Of a stretch of 8,516 bases of DNA, positions 6,553-8,516 are shown piece after piece (positions within the stretch are counted from its first letter, which is position 1; each line of letters starts with the position of its first letter). Position numbers and translations under genes: made by a program. Source of the DNA: Candidatus Hydrogenedentota bacterium (lineage in GTDB: Bacteria; Hydrogenedentota; Hydrogenedentia; Hydrogenedentales; SCBR16-9); contig SKJD01000479.1 of assembly GCA_007116095.1 (NCBI GenBank), positions 1 through 8,516 on the forward strand, in the 5' to 3' direction. A model generated the notes under the pieces. It saw nothing but the letters and a program-made list of their open reading frames with translations, ran no database searches and had not been told where the DNA came from.

Positions 6553-8088
6553 ATGACACAGACCATGCGGCGGCGTGATTTTCTGGCGGCGGGGTTGGGC
6601 CTGGCGATCGGTGGGTTGTTTGTCGGGCGTGTGACGGCGCAGGCGGCGCGTCCGGATAAATACAATGTGCTCTTTATCTCGATTGACGACCTGCGGACGC
6701 TGCTCGGCTGCTATGGGCATCCCGAGGTTGTCTCGCCGAACATTGACCGGCTGGCGGCGGAAGGCGCGCTCTTTACCGAGACGCATTGCCAGGCGGCGGC
6801 CTGTGCACCGTCCCGGGTCAGTATGATGAGCGGGGTGCGCCCGACGACCAGCGGGGCCTATTACTTCGTGCCGATGCGGGAGAAGATGCCGGAGGTGCTG
6901 TCATTACCGGAGCATTTCCGGGAAAACGGCTATCGCACGCTCTCCTACGGCAAAATTTACCACTACGGCTTGCGGGATGATGACCGGGGCTGGTCGGAGC
7001 ATCCCTGGATGCCGCACGGGCAGATCAAGGGTTACATGGCGCCGGATTCCCATGCGATGCAGCAGCAGCTTGCCCTGGAGGCGGGGGAGCCGGAGAACTG
7101 GGTGAACCGGAACGGCCCGTCGACGGAGATGGCGGATATACCGGAGGAGGCGTACCCGGAGGCGAAGCTGGTCGACCGCGCCATCGAGACGTTGGAGAAT
7201 ATCGGGGATGAACCCTTTTTCCTGGGTGTCGGTTTCATTCGCCCGCACCTGCCCTTCGCTGCCCCGAAGAAGTATTGGGACCTCTACGAGCGCGACGCCA
7301 TTGACTTGGCGGAGAACCGCGCGCCCATTGAAAACGCCACGGACTACACCATTCCCGTTTGGTGGGAACTGCGACAGTATACCGAGGCGCCGTCGCGTGG
7401 GAATCCCCCGCCGCCGGTCAGTGACGCCATGGCCCGCAAACTGATCCACGGCTACCGCGCCTGTGTCAGCTTTGTTGACAACCAGGTCGGGCGCTTGCTG
7501 GACGCGCTGGAGGCGCAGGGCCTGGCGGAGAATACGGTGGTCATCCTCTGGGGCGACCACGGCTTTCACCTGGGCGAGCACGACTACTTTGCGAAGGCGA
7601 CCAACCTCGATGTGGCGACGCGCTGTCCGATGATCCTGAGGACGCCGGACCAGGAGCAACGCGGGCTGCGCATCGACGCGCTGACGGAGTTGGTCGATAT
7701 CTATCCGACACTCTGCGAGGCTGCCGGACTGGAGACGCCGCCGCATGTCGAAGGGCTGAGCGTAGTGCCGTTGCTGGCGGAGCCGGACTTGCCCTGGAAA
7801 AAAGGCGCATTTACCCAGTACCCGCGCTGGCCGCGTCTCGACAAATCCGGGGATGTGCCGTTGCCGCCCGACGGTGTGATGGGTTATACCGTACGCACGG
7901 CGGAACATCGGTATGTGGAATGGGTGCGCCAGGAAGACGCGGCGGTGCTGGCAAATGAACTCTACGACTACGCCGCGGACCCGCTGGAGCAAGTGAATGT
8001 GGCGGGACAGGAAGCCTACGCCGCGGTGGAAGCCCGCCTGAGTCAACTGCTCCATGATGGCTGGGAAGCCGCCTTGCCGGCGTCGTAA
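6553..8088 (+). CDS. Tat-exported iduronate-2-sulfatase-like sulfatase (family S1)
   Basis: A 511-residue type I sulfatase that hydrolyses sulfate esters, probably from a glycan in the periplasm. Residues 1-31 carry a Tat signal (R6-R7-R8-D-F-L, hydrophobic stretch, AQA cleavage site near 29-31). The sulfatase signature C84-A-P-S-R88 provides the cysteine converted to formylglycine. Metal and substrate residues are visible: D45-D46 (ISIDDLR), K134/H137 (SYGKIYH), H232 (RPHLPF), D335-H336 (WGDHGFHLGEH) and K348 (YFAKATN). NVLFISIDDLR, LGCYG, SPNIDRLA and NLDVATRCPMIL closely follow iduronate-2-sulfatase, so subfamily S1_7 is likely; exact substrate is unknown. All key residues are present and length is normal. 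The start follows AGAGGAAGGA (6534-6543) at 9 nt, 59 bp after the large secreted protein, implying co-transcription. The maturing enzyme (FGE or anaerobic SME) is not in the window. Confidence 0.93.
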   Translation: MTQTMRRRDFLAAGLGLAIGGLFVGRVTAQAARPDKYNVLFISIDDLRTLLGCYGHPEVVSPNIDRLAAEGALFTETHCQAAACAPSRVSMMSGVRPTTSGAYYFVPMREKMPEVLSLPEHFRENGYRTLSYGKIYHYGLRDDDRGWSEHPWMPHGQIKGYMAPDSHAMQQQLALEAGEPENWVNRNGPSTEMADIPEEAYPEAKLVDRAIETLENIGDEPFFLGVGFIRPHLPFAAPKKYWDLYERDAIDLAENRAPIENATDYTIPVWWELRQYTEAPSRGNPPPPVSDAMARKLIHGYRACVSFVDNQVGRLLDALEAQGLAENTVVILWGDHGFHLGEHDYFAKATNLDVATRCPMILRTPDQEQRGLRIDALTELVDIYPTLCEAAGLETPPHVEGLSVVPLLAEPDLPWKKGAFTQYPRWPRLDKSGDVPLPPDGVMGYTVRTAEHRYVEWVRQEDAAVLANELYDYAADPLEQVNVAGQEAYAAVEARLSQLLHDGWEAALPAS

Positions 8089-8104
8089 AGTGGGAGTGTG
8101 GGCG

Positions 8105-8516
8105 TTATGTGGAGTTCTGTAATACTTCCCGCACCTTATGGGCCAATTCACGGCGCGTAAAGGGTTTTTGCAGGAAGTAGAGACCTTCCTCCAAGACGCC
8201 GTGGTTGGAGATGATGTCTGCGGTGTAGCCGGACATGTACAGGCAGTGCAGTCCGGGGACATGGGTATGGAGGGCCTCAAACAAGGCGCGACCACTCATG
8301 CAGAAGGTAAAGATTATGAAGCCATAGAGCGCTACCAGCAGGGCGATTGCATCGGGCGCATAGCGCAATGGCGGGCGAAGTCGCGTAAAACTGCGCAGCA
8401 GGACGATGCCGCTCAGCGCCAGAAAGCACAGGGCGGTGCTTGGAGCCATCGGGATATAACCCGGCGCCAGGCTTGCCCAGAGGAGGTTGTCGACCAAATA
8501 GCCCAACAGAGTAGAC
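8105..8516 (-). pseudogene. Collapsed hybrid sensor histidine kinase: membrane segments fused in frame to the second half of a receiver domain (open at window edge)
   Basis: Reading from the right edge, the frame is open to the window end. A TTG at 8506 could be a start but is more likely internal (preceding residues S-T-L). Numbering from that TTG gives 133 residues. Residues about 1-68 hold hydrophobic segments (NLLWASLAPGYIPM; STALCFLALSGIVLL; AIALLVALYGFIIFTF) typical of the N-terminal membrane region of PAS-type hybrid kinases. Residues 70-133 are the C-terminal half of a receiver domain: MSGRALFEAL, LYMSGYTADII, HGVLEEG, FLQKPFTRRELAHKVREVL, with S92 and the conserved Lys K114. The PAS, HisKA and HATPase regions and the receiver's phospho-acceptor Asp are absent. 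The junction lies at about residues 67-71 (8294-8308). It cannot signal as a kinase, so an internal deletion is most likely; a functional small protein or assembly error remains possible. It converges on the sulfatase, with 16 bp between stop codons. Confidence 0.65.

Noticed and set aside
8060..8104. Possible terminator between the sulfatase and the convergent gene
   Set aside because: Only a short GCCG/CGGC pairing inside the coding end and no T-tract on either side.
6904..8295. Minus-strand 463-codon open frame opposite the sulfatase
   Set aside because: Shadow frame. It also overlaps the receiver-like gene in a different frame, and its translation resembles no family.

Overview
The window looks like a piece of a GC-rich, Gram-negative environmental bacterium that degrades complex polysaccharides. 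Three things point this way: Tat-exported enzymes, an iduronate-2-sulfatase-like sulfatase, and a very large secreted protein ending in a duplicated calcium-loop/'ELLR..Q-YN-G-YHC' module. From memory, that combination suggests the Planctomycetota/Verrucomicrobiota/Lentisphaerota or Candidatus Hydrogenedentes sphere. No marker gene here settles the phylum.

Layout. Bases 1-497 hold the 3' end of a Type IIG/Eco57I-like restriction-modification protein (target-recognition part), clearly AT-richer than the rest. Bases 587-1537 encode a Tat-exported TIM-barrel sugar isomerase/epimerase-like protein with all four expected metal ligands. Bases 1630-2811 encode a DUF1016 (YhcG-type) PD-(D/E)XK nuclease. 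Its interdomain linker is built from three 27-nt palindromes repeating at exactly 39 bp. Bases 2942-6493 encode a 1183-residue secreted multidomain protein: a propeller-like N-terminal part, a carbohydrate-binding-like sandwich, a putative clan GH-A-like barrel, a second sandwich and the duplicated C-terminal module. It is followed after 59 bp by a Tat-exported sulfatase (6553-8088). On the minus strand, converging on the sulfatase with 16 bp between stop codons, lies what appears to be a collapsed hybrid sensor kinase (8105 to the window edge): membrane segments fused in frame directly to the second half of a receiver domain.

How the genes may work together. The large secreted protein and the sulfatase are probably co-transcribed. 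They would fit extracellular or periplasmic breakdown of a sulfated glycan, with the isomerase-like protein perhaps acting on a released sugar. The two DNA-targeting proteins (the Type IIG remnant at the edge and DUF1016) suggest an accessory or defence-type insertion among the catabolic genes. The substrate and the functional link are inference.

The most unusual features are the three-unit palindromic repeat inside the DUF1016 gene, the kinase-less membrane/receiver fusion, and the duplicated cysteine-containing C-terminal module. No RNA gene, CRISPR array, insertion sequence or convincing intrinsic terminator was found.
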